Shown: positions 32,021-40,514, numbered from the stretch's first letter. The stretch: 40,886 nt of DNA from Candidatus Bipolaricaulota bacterium (GCA_030603215.1 JAUVYF010000006.1:1-40886), one strand, 5' to 3'. Notes: generated from the sequence alone by a model not told the origin. Numbers and translations are program-made.

Positions 32021-33091
32021 CTAGCCTCGATCCGGTTTCACAATATAGCGACCAAGCAGCGGCAACAACACAGCGGCAAGGACAAGCATAGCGATTGTGA
32101 TCCCCCAGAAGCGAGTTTCTGCCATCTCGGTAACACCTGTGACATACCGCATTGCGTCGGCCATATAGGTTAAGGGAAGGGCTTTGCTAAGCACCCGCAA
32201 ATAGGAAGGCATAATCTCAACCGGAAAGTATATTCCGGCAAGGAACATCATAAGCATAGAAACAACGTTGGCAATGTGGCTTGCACTAGAGGGCCTTCGA
32301 ACAACAAGAGCAATCAGCGAGCCTAGCCCCATCACTCCCACAGTTGAGCTAGTCACAAAAATCGTGTAGCGAAGCCAGGAAACAGTGAAGCCCAACTTCA
32401 GCACCACTACCGCGACAAGAAGCGTAATCAAAGTTGAAATATACACTATGACAAGCCGCACACAGATAACAGCGGACAACAACATGATTGGGCGCATCGG
32501 AGTCACGATCATTTGATCGAGAAGTCTTCTCTCCTTCATCGCAGTGATGTGTCCGGATACGGCGAATAACCCTGCTGAAAGAATGGAGAAGGCCATAATT
32601 CCAGGTACTACAGAGCTAAACCAACCTGTGCTTGCCTTTCTCCCTACATGGATCCTTTCTGCTGTAAGAATCTGAAACAAGCCCTGATGGCTAAGATTGA
32701 ACTGGGCGGCAATACCTGTGGCAAGTTGCTGAAATGCGTAATTCTCCTGCACTCGGGTGGAATTGTAATGGAAGATCAGCCTTTCTCCATCCCAGACAAG
32801 CCCAAAATCAATCTTCTTTTCCTCTAGAGCGTCCTGCAATGCGAACTGATCGCTGTAGTGAGTCACCGATATCGACCCTATTCCTGCCAAGACTTCTTCC
32901 AAGACTTCTCCTGTACCTCCATCTGGCATATATAGCCCAAGGCGGGCACCCTCAGCGCCCCCCATCCCTCCCATAAGGAATCCAAAAAGAAGAACGAAGA
33001 TGAGCGGAAAAAGAAAGGTGAAGGTAAGAGCGGCTTTGTCGCGGGCAAAAATCACACACTCAGCATAAAGTAGTGCTCTAAACGACCTCAT
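32021..33091 (-). CDS. ABC-2 type transporter permease (second subunit)
   Basis: Membrane subunit of a putative drug- or lipid-type exporter, 356 aa. A first transmembrane helix (LTFTFLFPLIFVLLFGFLMG) is followed by an extracytoplasmic domain of about 150 residues and then five helices typical of ABC2_membrane_3. The conserved LLDQMIVTPMRP coupling region and AGIYFPVEIMPSYLRVLSKALPLTYMADAMR are visible. ATG 33091 overlaps the preceding permease stop as ATGA (33091-33088). The frame runs open to 33148. Last gene of the ATPase-permease-permease operon. Confidence 0.88.
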   Translation of the reverse strand: MRSFRALLYAECVIFARDKAALTFTFLFPLIFVLLFGFLMGGMGGAEGARLGLYMPDGGTGEVLEEVLAGIGSISVTHYSDQFALQDALEEKKIDFGLVWDGERLIFHYNSTRVQENYAFQQLATGIAAQFNLSHQGLFQILTAERIHVGRKASTGWFSSVVPGIMAFSILSAGLFAVSGHITAMKERRLLDQMIVTPMRPIMLLSAVICVRLVIVYISTLITLLVAVVVLKLGFTVSWLRYTIFVTSSTVGVMGLGSLIALVVRRPSSASHIANVVSMLMMFLAGIYFPVEIMPSYLRVLSKALPLTYMADAMRYVTGVTEMAETRFWGITIAMLVLAAVLLPLLGRYIVKPDRG

Positions 33092-34302
33092 CGTTCCACA
33101 TCCCAGCTCAGTCGCCATGAGGCTACGGCAACGCAAACAGCGATCCACGCCAACGGGACAGCAATCATCGAAACAGATAGCGTTCCCACCTCTGTTCCCA
33201 AGCTTACGCGCAAGCCCTTGGCAAGATAGGTGAGTGGATTTACATAGACGATCGCCTTGAGCACCAAAGGCAGTCCAGCCACCGGAAAGAACAGACCACC
33301 GAGGAACATCATTGGCATATTCAGAATATTACCGATCGCCATTCCCGTGTTGGCCGTTTTAGCCACGGAAGCAACAAAGAAACCGAAAGCGAGAAAAGTT
33401 ATCGCGGCGAGCAGCAACAGGAAAATCGACACCGGCTGACAAAACGTGACTGTAGCCCCAAAAGCAAACCGTCCAAGCAGCAACAAAATGGCAAACTGAA
33501 CCAAGCATAGCATCAGATGCCCAACGGAGAACCCAGCAAGGTAATGAGTAACAGTAAGTGGTGTCACCCAGTAGCGACGTAACACACCCTTATCGCGGGC
33601 AAACAAGATTGACCCAGGGACACCAAACAGACCATTCACAAAGAATCCCATCAGAACAATACCGGGCAAAAGGAAATCCACATAAAGCACTTCTGTTCCA
33701 CTACTTCCTATCCATAGCGTTTCCGTTGGGATGGCTTGTTGCTCTTGAAACCGGCCCATGCTGGTGAGAATATTCCGCTCGACTCCGGCAAGAATCTGGT
33801 CAATAATAGATGTTGCCATCCCAGACGCGGCGCTTCCTTCATTAACGTAGATCATAAGGGAACAGTCAGGGCCAGATGATGGACCATCTCCCATCACGCG
33901 GAGCAGCAAACATTGGTTAAACCCCTCGGGAATAACAATCACCGCGGCTCGATCTCCAAATCGAGTCGCCTTTTTCTCACCAGTCAAGAAATCCTCCAGG
34001 GCTTCCCCGCTTGCTGGAGAGCTAATGACAAACAGGGGTTCCTTCCCTTCCTCAGACGGCTTCCCCGCTTGCTCAAAAACACCTTCAATAATGCCTGCAA
34101 AGTCAACCGGACCTGCAGTATCTGTCTCCAGATTCACCACAGCTATGGCAAAGCTAATCTCGCCCTCCGCACCCATATTGCCAAAGATTAGTGTTAAGAT
34201 AGCTAGAAGAAACAGGGGAAAGATAAGAAACCAAAATAGCGTTATCTTCTCCCGCAGTGCAGTAAGTAAGTGTGCTTGAGCGACACGGAGGATTCCCTTC
34301 AC
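33088..34302 (-). CDS. ABC-2 type transporter permease (first subunit)
   Basis: Membrane subunit paralogous to its neighbour, 404 aa. TM1 (FWFLIFPLFLLAILTLIFGN), a large extracytoplasmic domain (about 45-210), then helices around LLPGIVLMGFFVNGLFGVPG and FLGGLFFPVAGLPLVLKAIVYVNPLTYLAKGLR. The coupling segment reads DKGVLRRYWVTPLT. The GTG start overlaps the ATPase stop as GTGA (34302-34299). The two permeases presumably form a heterodimer served by the upstream ATPase. Confidence 0.88.
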   Translation of the reverse strand: MKGILRVAQAHLLTALREKITLFWFLIFPLFLLAILTLIFGNMGAEGEISFAIAVVNLETDTAGPVDFAGIIEGVFEQAGKPSEEGKEPLFVISSPASGEALEDFLTGEKKATRFGDRAAVIVIPEGFNQCLLLRVMGDGPSSGPDCSLMIYVNEGSAASGMATSIIDQILAGVERNILTSMGRFQEQQAIPTETLWIGSSGTEVLYVDFLLPGIVLMGFFVNGLFGVPGSILFARDKGVLRRYWVTPLTVTHYLAGFSVGHLMLCLVQFAILLLLGRFAFGATVTFCQPVSIFLLLLAAITFLAFGFFVASVAKTANTGMAIGNILNMPMMFLGGLFFPVAGLPLVLKAIVYVNPLTYLAKGLRVSLGTEVGTLSVSMIAVPLAWIAVCVAVASWRLSWDVER

Positions 34303-35228
34303 TCTCTTAGTTTCCTTCCGGTGAGTGATAAGAACACGTCTTCCAGGTTAGGTTGGCGCACAATCATGTTTTTTAGAGGGATTCTCTTTTCTCTTGACCA
34401 CGCGAGCATCTGCTCCATTGTTTCGACAAGATCTTCCGTTTCTACATACACGATCTCCCCATCTTTGCGGACTCCCTTCCCAAAGCTACTGAGCTGGTCA
34501 AGCCATTCCGTGTCAATAGAACCAGCGCTAAACTCGATAATCGTTTCCTGGCCAAGTCTCGCCGCCAGTTCACGTGGAGTTCCCTCAGCAATAATGACCC
34601 CATTATCCATGATGCACACATAGTCAGAGAGGGCTTCGGCTTCTTCCATGTAATGAGTGGTAAGAATGATCGTCTTTCTCTGCTCTTTCAGATTCGTAAT
34701 CACCGACCACATGTTCCTTCGTGCCTGTGGATCAAGGCCGGTCGTTGGTTCATCAAGAAAGATAAGATCGGGATCGTTCACAAGCGCAACGCCAACAGCT
34801 AGGCGCTGCCGCTGGCCACCGGAAAGCGTTCTAATATAGGCGCTCCCTTTCTCTTGTAGCGCCACTCGCCGAAGGACTTCTTCCACGGATAATGCTGCTG
34901 GGAAGAAAGAAGCAAAGAGCTTCACTACTTCCTTTACCTTCAGGTAAGGCTCAAAGTTCCCATCCTGGAGAAGGACCCCTAGCCGCTTCTTTACTTCACG
35001 GTCTATCTGCTTGACTCGAACCCCGAAAACTTCGATCTCTCCAGCATCGGGGACGCGAATCCCTTCTAAGATTTCCAAGGTTGTCGTCTTGCCAGCGCCA
35101 TTTGGTCCAAGGATAGTAAACACGCTACCACTTGGAATCACAAAAGAGACGCCATCAACGGCATGTATCTTACCATAGTACTTCTTAAGCTCAGTAACCC
35201 GTAGGGTAATTCCATTTGTCGCCGTCAT
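34299..35228 (-). CDS. ABC-2 exporter ATP-binding protein
   Basis: Nucleotide-binding subunit of the exporter, 309 aa. Walker A LGPNGAGKTTTLEILEG, Q-loop LLQDGNFEPYLKV, signature TLSGGQRQRLAVGVAL, Walker B LIFLDEPTTGLDPQ and H-loop LTTHYMEEAEAL are intact. A C-terminal extension of about 90 residues (EIVYVETEDLVETMEQML ... PNLEDVFLSLTGRKLRE) is typical of DrrA/CcmA-type ATPases. ATG 35228 has GAGGAG 4 nt upstream. Promoter candidate at 35254-35282. The substrate is unknown. Confidence 0.93.
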   Translation of the reverse strand: MTATNGITLRVTELKKYYGKIHAVDGVSFVIPSGSVFTILGPNGAGKTTTLEILEGIRVPDAGEIEVFGVRVKQIDREVKKRLGVLLQDGNFEPYLKVKEVVKLFASFFPAALSVEEVLRRVALQEKGSAYIRTLSGGQRQRLAVGVALVNDPDLIFLDEPTTGLDPQARRNMWSVITNLKEQRKTIILTTHYMEEAEALSDYVCIMDNGVIIAEGTPRELAARLGQETIIEFSAGSIDTEWLDQLSSFGKGVRKDGEIVYVETEDLVETMEQMLAWSREKRIPLKNMIVRQPNLEDVFLSLTGRKLRE

Positions 35229-35253
35229 TTTCTCCTCTCAATCATAGGGGGAA

Positions 35254-35282
35254 ATATTACCATCTGAAGCAGCATTGAGCAA
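35254..35282 (-). promoter_or_regulatory. Candidate promoter of the ABC-2 exporter operon
   Basis: Minus strand TTGCTC, 17-nt spacer, TAATAT, about 25 nt before the ATPase ATG. Confidence 0.5.
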
Positions 35283-35314
35283 GCAGACTTAAGCTTACGC
35301 AAGGCATTTCTCTC

Positions 35315-35633
35315 GGAAAGGCGGTGAGTGGTAAGTGGTGGGTGGTGGGTGGAAAGACAGTCGGGAGTCTAGAGTCGGCAGTCGGGAGTCAAAAAACGGT
35401 GAAAGACAAGGAACCCGGAACTGAACACTGTTTACTAAGAACCAAGAGCTAAGAACTGATTTCAAACAATCTTCCCTCCCCGATCGAGGGAGGGAATTAA
35501 AGGGAGGGGGAGTAATAGACAGTAATGAGTAATGGGTGACAAGACAGTCGGGAGTCGAGAAAAGGCGAGTTGAATAGTTGATTGGTTGACTGGTTGAATG
35601 GGAAGGCAAACTGACTACCGAAAACTGATTACT
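35315..35633. repeat. Heptamer quasi-repeat field
   Basis: Degenerate period-7 words dominate: gagtggt/aagtggt/gggtggt, agtcggg/agtctag/agtcggc, ctgaaca/ctgttta/ctaagaa and ctgacta/ccgaaaa/ctgatta. Around 35577-35600 an attggttg/actggttg word repeats with period 8. Frames in this stretch are low-complexity translations, not genes. Confidence 0.65.
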
Positions 35634-35788
35634 GAAACCTCTGAAAAACCCTGTTTGCTATGAATTCTACCGATCTTCCCTGTTAGCGCCGGCAGTCGAC
35701 AATCCAGTACTAGTCTGTGCTTACGCATGTTGGCGAAATTCATCGCTCTCGCACAATCCGGGGTTAGCAGGGGTTTTTCAGAGCTCTC
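35634..35788. mobile_element. MITE-like element, copy 2 (155 bp)
   Basis: Terminal inverted repeats GAAACCTCTGAAAAACCC (35634-35651) and the complement GGGTTTTTCAGAGCTCTC (35771-35788) have two mismatches between them. Length and interior match copy 1 at 26510-26665 (shared ctgtttgct, gaattct, aatccagta, cgcatgttg and cgcacaatc-type words). Flanked on both sides by heptamer tracts. Confidence 0.78.
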
Positions 35789-36332
35789 ATTACTGATAAC
35801 TGAATCAGAACACAGAGCCACCATTACGCTGTATTCGTATAGGGTTGTGCTTGTGTAGCGTCGTAGCTTGCCTGCGACGTTGTCTTTAACCTTGGACACA
35901 GGTTCCAACGCTACGAACGGTCTGACAACTGTAATGCGTGAAGGGTTTATTTATACCTCTTTCCTGGCTTCCTCTGCGTCCTCTGCGCCCTCTGCGGTTA
36001 AATGTCTTTGTTTACAGTGGGGTAAGATGTCTGTGTTCTTAAACCCATCTTCTTGTTTCCTCTGCGGTCAACTGCTTTTCACTGCGGCACCTGTCCTCGG
36101 GCATTCGTCATTCCGGCGCAGGCCGGAATCCAGCGTAATGGTGGTTCTACGTTACCTATTACGCATCACTCATTACTGTTTCTCGACTCCCGACGCTGGA
36201 CTGTTCTTGGCTTCACCCAACGAACCCCTGCCCCGTGAAGTGATTTTGGCAGTTATACTTCTACTGGGGCAATGAACCCTACGAACTCTACGAACCCATC
36301 ACGATTTATGGGTATGCGACCCCGAATTTGCG
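35789..36332. repeat. Long dispersed repeat copy B with nonamers and a CATTCCGG hairpin
   Basis: No gene supported. 35979-36184 aligns with 11951-12178: nonamer CTCTGCG run, taaatgtctttg, tcctctgcggtcaactgct, gggcattcgtcattccggcg, cgtaatggtggtt, cattactgtttctc. Here the hairpin is the compact CATTCCGGCG-CA-GGCCGGAATCC (about 36107-36130). A 9-nt gaaccctac/gaactctac/gaacccatc run is at about 36274-36300. Confidence 0.7.
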
Positions 36333-37139
36333 CTACAGCTCTATTACTGTCCCTGCATCGATCTTCCGCGCTCCCAATTCACGTCTCAGCCAGCAAACAG
36401 CCGGCAACCCCGTACAGTGACCGGGGAACAACTCCCTGATCTTCATCTGTTTAAAGGCTTCAATTATGCGAGCCAGGCGATCATTAGTCGCGTCAACCAG
36501 ATGAAAACCACCAACAAGAGCATACACAGCCTGGTTCCGGAATCGCTCAGCAAAGCGAGCAACGTTCAGAATTCCAGCGTGAGCGCATCCCGTTACAACC
36601 ACCGATCCCTTCTCAGTGTCAAGGATGATAGAGCCGTCATCGTGAACAGGATCCGGTATGCGGGTATCACCTTTGTAGTGATAGCAAATCGTTCCAGGAT
36701 CTTCAAATGTCCGCGGAACTGCGCCGGTGAAATGAATAGAATCACTAAGAGAGAACACATCCGAAGAGAGAACAAGATCGAAGGCAGCAGCAGCCTCATC
36801 CTTGGTAATAGGAGATCCGATCTCCTCGCCATTCTTTCTTACCTTGCGCTCGAATACGTCCGGGTGGGCAATCAGCTTAACTCCTTTACCTCCCCATCTC
36901 TTAATCGCGAACGGAAGTCCGCCAGTGTGATCGTAATGGCCGTGACTGAGGATCAGGGCATCGATCACCTCCAAGTTGACGCCGAGCATATCCGCGTTGC
37001 TTAGAAACAGATTGCTCTGTCCCACATCGAATAACATTCGCTTCCCCGCGTGTTCGATAAGCAGAGAAAGACCATGCTCGCTGCGCAGCCCTCGTATATC
37101 CGTCCGAACGGTGTCCTCAACCAATACTGTAATCTTCAT
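36333..37139 (-). CDS. MBL-fold metallohydrolase, COG1237 type
   Basis: Metallo-beta-lactamase fold protein of 268 aa related to the group that includes methanogen dihydropterin-dependent RFA-P synthase and many bacterial proteins of unknown role. Metal motifs: LILSHGHYDHTGGLPFA, the HDDGSIIL region, VVVTGCAHAGILN, GGFHLVDA and ELFPGHCTGLPA. The N-terminus MKITVLVEDTV with EHGLSLLIE is characteristic of COG1237. ATG 37139 is the family start but has only a weak ribosome site. Substrate not predictable. Confidence 0.87.
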   Translation of the reverse strand: MKITVLVEDTVRTDIRGLRSEHGLSLLIEHAGKRMLFDVGQSNLFLSNADMLGVNLEVIDALILSHGHYDHTGGLPFAIKRWGGKGVKLIAHPDVFERKVRKNGEEIGSPITKDEAAAAFDLVLSSDVFSLSDSIHFTGAVPRTFEDPGTICYHYKGDTRIPDPVHDDGSIILDTEKGSVVVTGCAHAGILNVARFAERFRNQAVYALVGGFHLVDATNDRLARIIEAFKQMKIRELFPGHCTGLPAVCWLRRELGARKIDAGTVIEL

Positions 37140-37321
37140 CGCTACACCAGCTTACATCTCGAGAATGCATTCCGCAAGCGAATCATGGTGCTTGTCCAAG
37201 GGCATTCAGGTGACTATCTCATTATGTTACGCGAACAACAAGAGATCCCTTCCCGGTACACCAATCTATTGGTTTTGTGGGTGCGCAAGAGGTTACTATG
37301 AAAGGAGAAGGAGGGAGCATA

Positions 37322-37666
37322 ATGGAGAAGATAATCGCTTATTGCGGACTCGTGTGCACTGACTGCCCGGCGTACATTGCCACGCGGAACGATGACCAGG
37401 AAGGCTTGAAGAAGGTCGCGGAACAATGGAGCAAGGAGTTTAAGGAATCACTTGCTCCGGAAGACTGTCTATGTGATGGCTGCCTAACCTCCACCGGACG
37501 GCAAATTAGCCACTGCTCTGAGTGTGAGATCCGAGCCTGTAGCATAGAGAAGAATGTCCGAAACTGCGCGCATTGCAGTGATTGCTCCTGCCAGAAACTC
37601 GAGAAGTTCTTTGGCTTTGCCCCGGAGGCAAAGACTACGCTGGAAGGGATTAGGCGAAGACTGTGA
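37322..37666 (+). CDS. DUF3795 cysteine-rich protein
   Basis: Small protein of 114 aa with a cysteine pattern diagnostic of DUF3795: AYCGLVCTDCPAYIATRN at the N-terminus, then LCDGCLTS, HCSECEIRACS, NCAHCSDCSCQKLEKFFG. In total 14 Cys suggest metal or Fe-S binding. The function of the family is unknown. ATG 37322 has GGAGAAGGAGGGAG upstream. It stands alone, followed by decamer repeats. Confidence 0.85.
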   Translation: MEKIIAYCGLVCTDCPAYIATRNDDQEGLKKVAEQWSKEFKESLAPEDCLCDGCLTSTGRQISHCSECEIRACSIEKNVRNCAHCSDCSCQKLEKFFGFAPEAKTTLEGIRRRL

Positions 37667-38151
37667 GACACCTCAACCACGGATGTACACGGATATACAC
37701 GGATCAAGAAATCACAAGAGACAATTGAGAGAGGGTTAAAACCTGCATCAATCAGTATACATCAGTGTTAATCCGTGGTTCATGTTCTTCGGACAACACT
37801 AACCACCGAAAGACACTCGTCAAGCTTAACCACGGATGTACACGGATATACACGGATGAAGAGAGTTTATAGAGTTTGTTGGGTTGAAAAGCCAGTCGGC
37901 AGTCGAGAGTCGGCAGTCGAGAGTCGAAAACAATGAAAGAAAAAGAAGTGGTGGAATGTTCAGACCTTCATTCTTAGGATTCTACCGTTTCCGTAATCTG
38001 TCATGCGATCACGCTGACTGTGGAGAAAAACAACACCAGAGAATCCTCCAAGGTATGGAAGGTCGGATTGGAGTCGTGTCTTTATTCTTGGTGTCTTGAA
38101 ATATGTAGCAGGTGCACCCTCGGCGCAAGGGAGCCGGAATGCGACGACCAC
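37667..38151. repeat. Spacer with decamer and heptamer repeats
   Basis: An identical 30-bp block built of acacggat(g/a)t decamers occurs at 37675-37704 and 37828-37857; a related inverted copy is at about 37755-37780. A heptamer tract agtcggc/agtcgag is at 37893-37927. A copy of the 24-bp direct repeat flanking the abiE genes is at 37954-37977. No gene supported. Confidence 0.65.
37954..37977 (+). repeat. 24-bp direct repeat, left copy (flanks abiE)
   Basis: GAATGTTCAG-AC-CTTCATTCTTAG; the right copy at 40030-40053 has GT in the middle and is otherwise identical (22/24). Each copy also contains GAATG...CATTC as a short inverted repeat. Confidence 0.7.
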
Positions 38152-38196
38152 TTGACAAAGGGCAACACAATACGTAAGAATATTGCGGGTTGTGTT
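38152..38196 (+). promoter_or_regulatory. abiE promoter with palindromic operator
   Basis: TTGACA (38152-38157), 17 nt, TAAGAA (38175-38180). The perfect inverted repeat AACACAA (38164-38170) / TTGTGTT (38190-38196) covers the -10 and start site. AbiEi antitoxins are known to repress their own operon by binding inverted repeats, so this is a likely operator. Confidence 0.65.
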
Positions 38197-38221
38197 ACTT
38201 GATGTCAAGAAGGTGAATGAA

Positions 38222-39028
38222 GTGGACGTTCATGGATTCTTTGAGAGAAATCCAGTCTTCTCTACAAGCAAGTTTGCAGCATTTCTTCAGTCACAGAGGG
38301 CTGGTAGCAACAGGACGACGGAATCGCTCCTTCGATATCATACAAATCAGGGTCGCTTGCTCCGGGCACGTCGCGGATTGTACGTAGTGGTCCCGGCAGG
38401 TTTCAATCCAACATCCTACCAGGTTGACCCTTACCTGCTAGCAGCTAAGATGACCGACGATGCAGTGCTTGGCTACCACACCACGCTGCAATTCTATGGC
38501 AAGGCCTACTCCTCCAGTAGTCGGTTCCTCTACCTGACTAAGCGTGCAACACGTGTTACCACGTTCCGCACGAATGAATTTCGTGGTGTCCGATTCCCTA
38601 AACAGCTTCAGGAGGAAGGAAAAGAATTCTCTGGCATAGAGATGCATGAGCGGCTGGGAATGCCCGTTCGGGTTACTAGCCTGGAACGAACATTGGTGGA
38701 TGTCCTCGACCGACCGGAACTGGGGGGAGGATGGGAAGAGATATGGCGATCCCTAGAAGCAGTGGAGTTCTTCGATTTGGACGCAGTTGTGAGGTATGCC
38801 CTGCTTTTGGAGAACGCGACCACTGTGGCTAAGGTCGGATTTTTCTTGGAGCAACATCGGGATAGATTCATGGTCGAGGATGATCACCTGGCGACACTAC
38901 GCGCCCATTGCCCACGGAGTCCACACTATATGATGCGCACCACCAGAGAATCAGGGCGTTTGATCCCAGAGTGGAACTTGGTGGTTCCTCTGGAGATCCT
39001 GGAGCGTAGTTGGGAGGAAGTGCTGTGA
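38222..39028 (+). CDS. abiEi: AbiEi-type antitoxin/transcriptional repressor
   Basis: Antitoxin of a type IV toxin-antitoxin system, 268 aa. An N-terminal winged-helix region (SKFAAFLQSQRAGSNRTTESLL, then LLRARRGLYVVVP) precedes the AbiEi C-terminal domain with DPYLLAAKMTDDAVLGYHTTLQFYG, the VTSLERTLVDVLDRPELGGGWEE motif and a helical end. GTG 38222 is chosen because AGAAGG lies about 8 nt upstream and the frame opening at 38183 would start before the predicted transcription start. Coupled to abiEii by a GTGA overlap. Predicted cytoplasmic DNA-binding protein. Confidence 0.88.
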   Translation: MDVHGFFERNPVFSTSKFAAFLQSQRAGSNRTTESLLRYHTNQGRLLRARRGLYVVVPAGFNPTSYQVDPYLLAAKMTDDAVLGYHTTLQFYGKAYSSSSRFLYLTKRATRVTTFRTNEFRGVRFPKQLQEEGKEFSGIEMHERLGMPVRVTSLERTLVDVLDRPELGGGWEEIWRSLEAVEFFDLDAVVRYALLLENATTVAKVGFFLEQHRDRFMVEDDHLATLRAHCPRSPHYMMRTTRESGRLIPEWNLVVPLEILERSWEEVL

Positions 39029-40005
39029 GGATGTCCAAGGAAAGGCTTCTTTCCGAAGCGGAGGCCACCGGGTTCCGCACGGAGATGCTTGAAAAGGCCA
39101 TACTTCTACTCCACCTCCTGGAGGCTCTCTTCCATCACCCCTTTCTGAAGGATCGGCTAGCACTGAAAGGTGGAACTGCGCTAAACCTGTTTCTGTTCGA
39201 GCTTCCACGACTTTCGCTAGACCTAGACCTCAATTATGTGGGGAGCCCTGGGATCGAGGTCATGCGTGAGGAAAGGCCAAAGATTGAGGAAGCGATCCGG
39301 ACGGTGTGCGAACGTGAGGGGCTCAGCATCCGTCGGCAGCCATCCAAGAATGAACATGGTGGTGGAAAATGGTCGCTTCGTTACGAAAGTGCATTGGGAA
39401 CAGGGGGCAACTTGGAAATCGATCTCAACTATGTGTTCCGTGTTCCGCTATGGCCTCTTGTGGCGCGTGATTCCTACTCCATTGGTACAACCCAAGCATG
39501 TGGCATTCCTATGCTTGATCTACACGAGCTGATAGCAGGCAAACTGGCCGCCCTCTTGTCACGCAAGGCAAGTCGTGATCTGTTCGATGTGCATTTCTTC
39601 CTCAGGTCTACGGATCTCGACGCAAAACGCTTACGGTTGGCGTTCATCGTTTACGGAGGCATGAACCGCCGAGATTGGCGCATGGTAAACATTCAAGACG
39701 TAGACTTTCAAGAAAAGGAGCTAAAGGACCGGCTCTTGCCGCTCGTGCGGAAGAAGTCCACGGATTCATCGGAGACTGTTCAGCGCTGGGCAATCCGCCT
39801 CGTGGAAGAGTGTCAGGAGATGCTTGGCTGTGTGCTTCCTTTCACCGATGCGGAAATGGAATTCTTGACCCGGCTGCTCGACTATGGTGAGATCGAACCT
39901 GCATTGCTAACGCAAGATGAACCGCTGGGTGAACGCATCCGGCAGCATCCCATGCTGCGATGGAAGGCACTGAATGTTCGGCAATACAAGGGTCGGACAA
40001 CCTAA
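39025..40005 (+). CDS. abiEii: AbiEii-type nucleotidyltransferase toxin
   Basis: Toxin of the AbiE pair, 326 aa, DUF1814/nucleotidyltransferase fold. Motif I is KGGTALNLF (48-56) with S64-L-D66-L-D68 as the metal-binding DxD. Motif II is in NLEIDLNYVFR. The later DLHELIAGKLAALLSRKASRDLFDVHFFL matches the family Lys and RDLFD motifs. All catalytic residues appear intact, so it is probably functional. Family members act on nucleotides or tRNA ends and cause abortive infection in Lactococcus. GTG 39025 has GGGAGG 7 nt upstream and overlaps the antitoxin stop. Confidence 0.88.
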   Translation: MRMSKERLLSEAEATGFRTEMLEKAILLLHLLEALFHHPFLKDRLALKGGTALNLFLFELPRLSLDLDLNYVGSPGIEVMREERPKIEEAIRTVCEREGLSIRRQPSKNEHGGGKWSLRYESALGTGGNLEIDLNYVFRVPLWPLVARDSYSIGTTQACGIPMLDLHELIAGKLAALLSRKASRDLFDVHFFLRSTDLDAKRLRLAFIVYGGMNRRDWRMVNIQDVDFQEKELKDRLLPLVRKKSTDSSETVQRWAIRLVEECQEMLGCVLPFTDAEMEFLTRLLDYGEIEPALLTQDEPLGERIRQHPMLRWKALNVRQYKGRTT

Positions 40006-40029
40006 AGCGACCTGCTGGTAGTCCAAGCA

Positions 40030-40053
40030 GAATGTTCAGGTCTTCATTCTTAG
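40030..40053 (+). repeat. 24-bp direct repeat, right copy (flanks abiE)
   Basis: Partner of 37954-37977, 25 nt after the abiEii stop. The two copies bracket about 2.05 kb containing only the abiE promoter and genes. Confidence 0.7.
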
Positions 40054-40142
40054 TGTTTCTCTGACAGCCGTTCTTCGTACGTCGAGGTCTACCATCGTAC
40101 TTTCAGGTGACGAGCTCCATAGAAGTATGAGTACTGGACTCA

Positions 40143-40188
40143 CTTCACGCCGTGAAATGTAGAACAGAAAAAGATTTCACAGGGCAGG
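40143..40188 (+). repeat. 46-bp direct repeat, copy 1
   Basis: cttcacgccgtgaaat ... aacagaa ... acagggcagg; copy 2 at 40515-40559 shares most positions with a 1-nt length difference. The two copies bracket the transposase remnant. Confidence 0.65.
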
Positions 40189-40304
40189 AGTTTGTTGGGT
40201 TCGTTGAGTTGACTGGGTTCATAGGGTTTGTTGGGTTCATTGAGTGAGTAGGAAGGGCGAATTGAAAACTGGTACCTGGTATCTGGTACCTAGTACCTGT
40301 CTTC
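40189..40304. repeat. Nonamer and heptamer tract
   Basis: Period-9 words (tttgttggg, ttcgttgag, ttgactggg, ttcataggg) at about 40189-40250, then period-7 words (ggtacct, ggtatct, ggtacct, agtacct) at about 40271-40300. Confidence 0.6.
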
Positions 40305-40484
40305 ACCTTGATTCCTCAACGACCAGCCTGGAATAGAGTTATATCCCTTGCATTCCAGTCCCATCGCCGTGTCTAGGATCTTCCCTTTGTCTTTCTTGCC
40401 CGCTCGTTTGTAAGTGAGTGCGCCTTGTTTGGTTACCGCGTGTCCCTCGTTCATGGTTAGCCCCATCGATATCTCCTCGCTCAC
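40290..40484 (-). pseudogene. Transposase N-terminal remnant
   Basis: A 64-codon frame. Its middle, VTKQGALTYKRAGKKDKGKILD, resembles the helix at the N-terminus of a group of DDE transposases/integrases that read like VTRxLAxRYRxAxKKEKGxILDEF. The homology stops after ECKGYNS, where the full protein would continue for several hundred residues. It is therefore a decayed fragment. Recognition is by eye. Confidence 0.45.
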
Positions 40485-40514
40485 AGAATGACTGTGTTAG
40501 GAGACAACTGTAGC

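Noticed and set aside
35295-36275. Frames of 97-135 codons in the second repeat field
   Set aside because: Same repeat origin; no family resemblance or start signals.
36417-37004. 195-codon plus-strand frame
   Set aside because: Antisense to the COG1237 metallohydrolase with its intact metal motifs.
37675-37927. Possible CRISPR array from the 30-bp identical blocks
   Set aside because: Only two direct copies, 123-bp separation, internal decamer periodicity and no cas genes.
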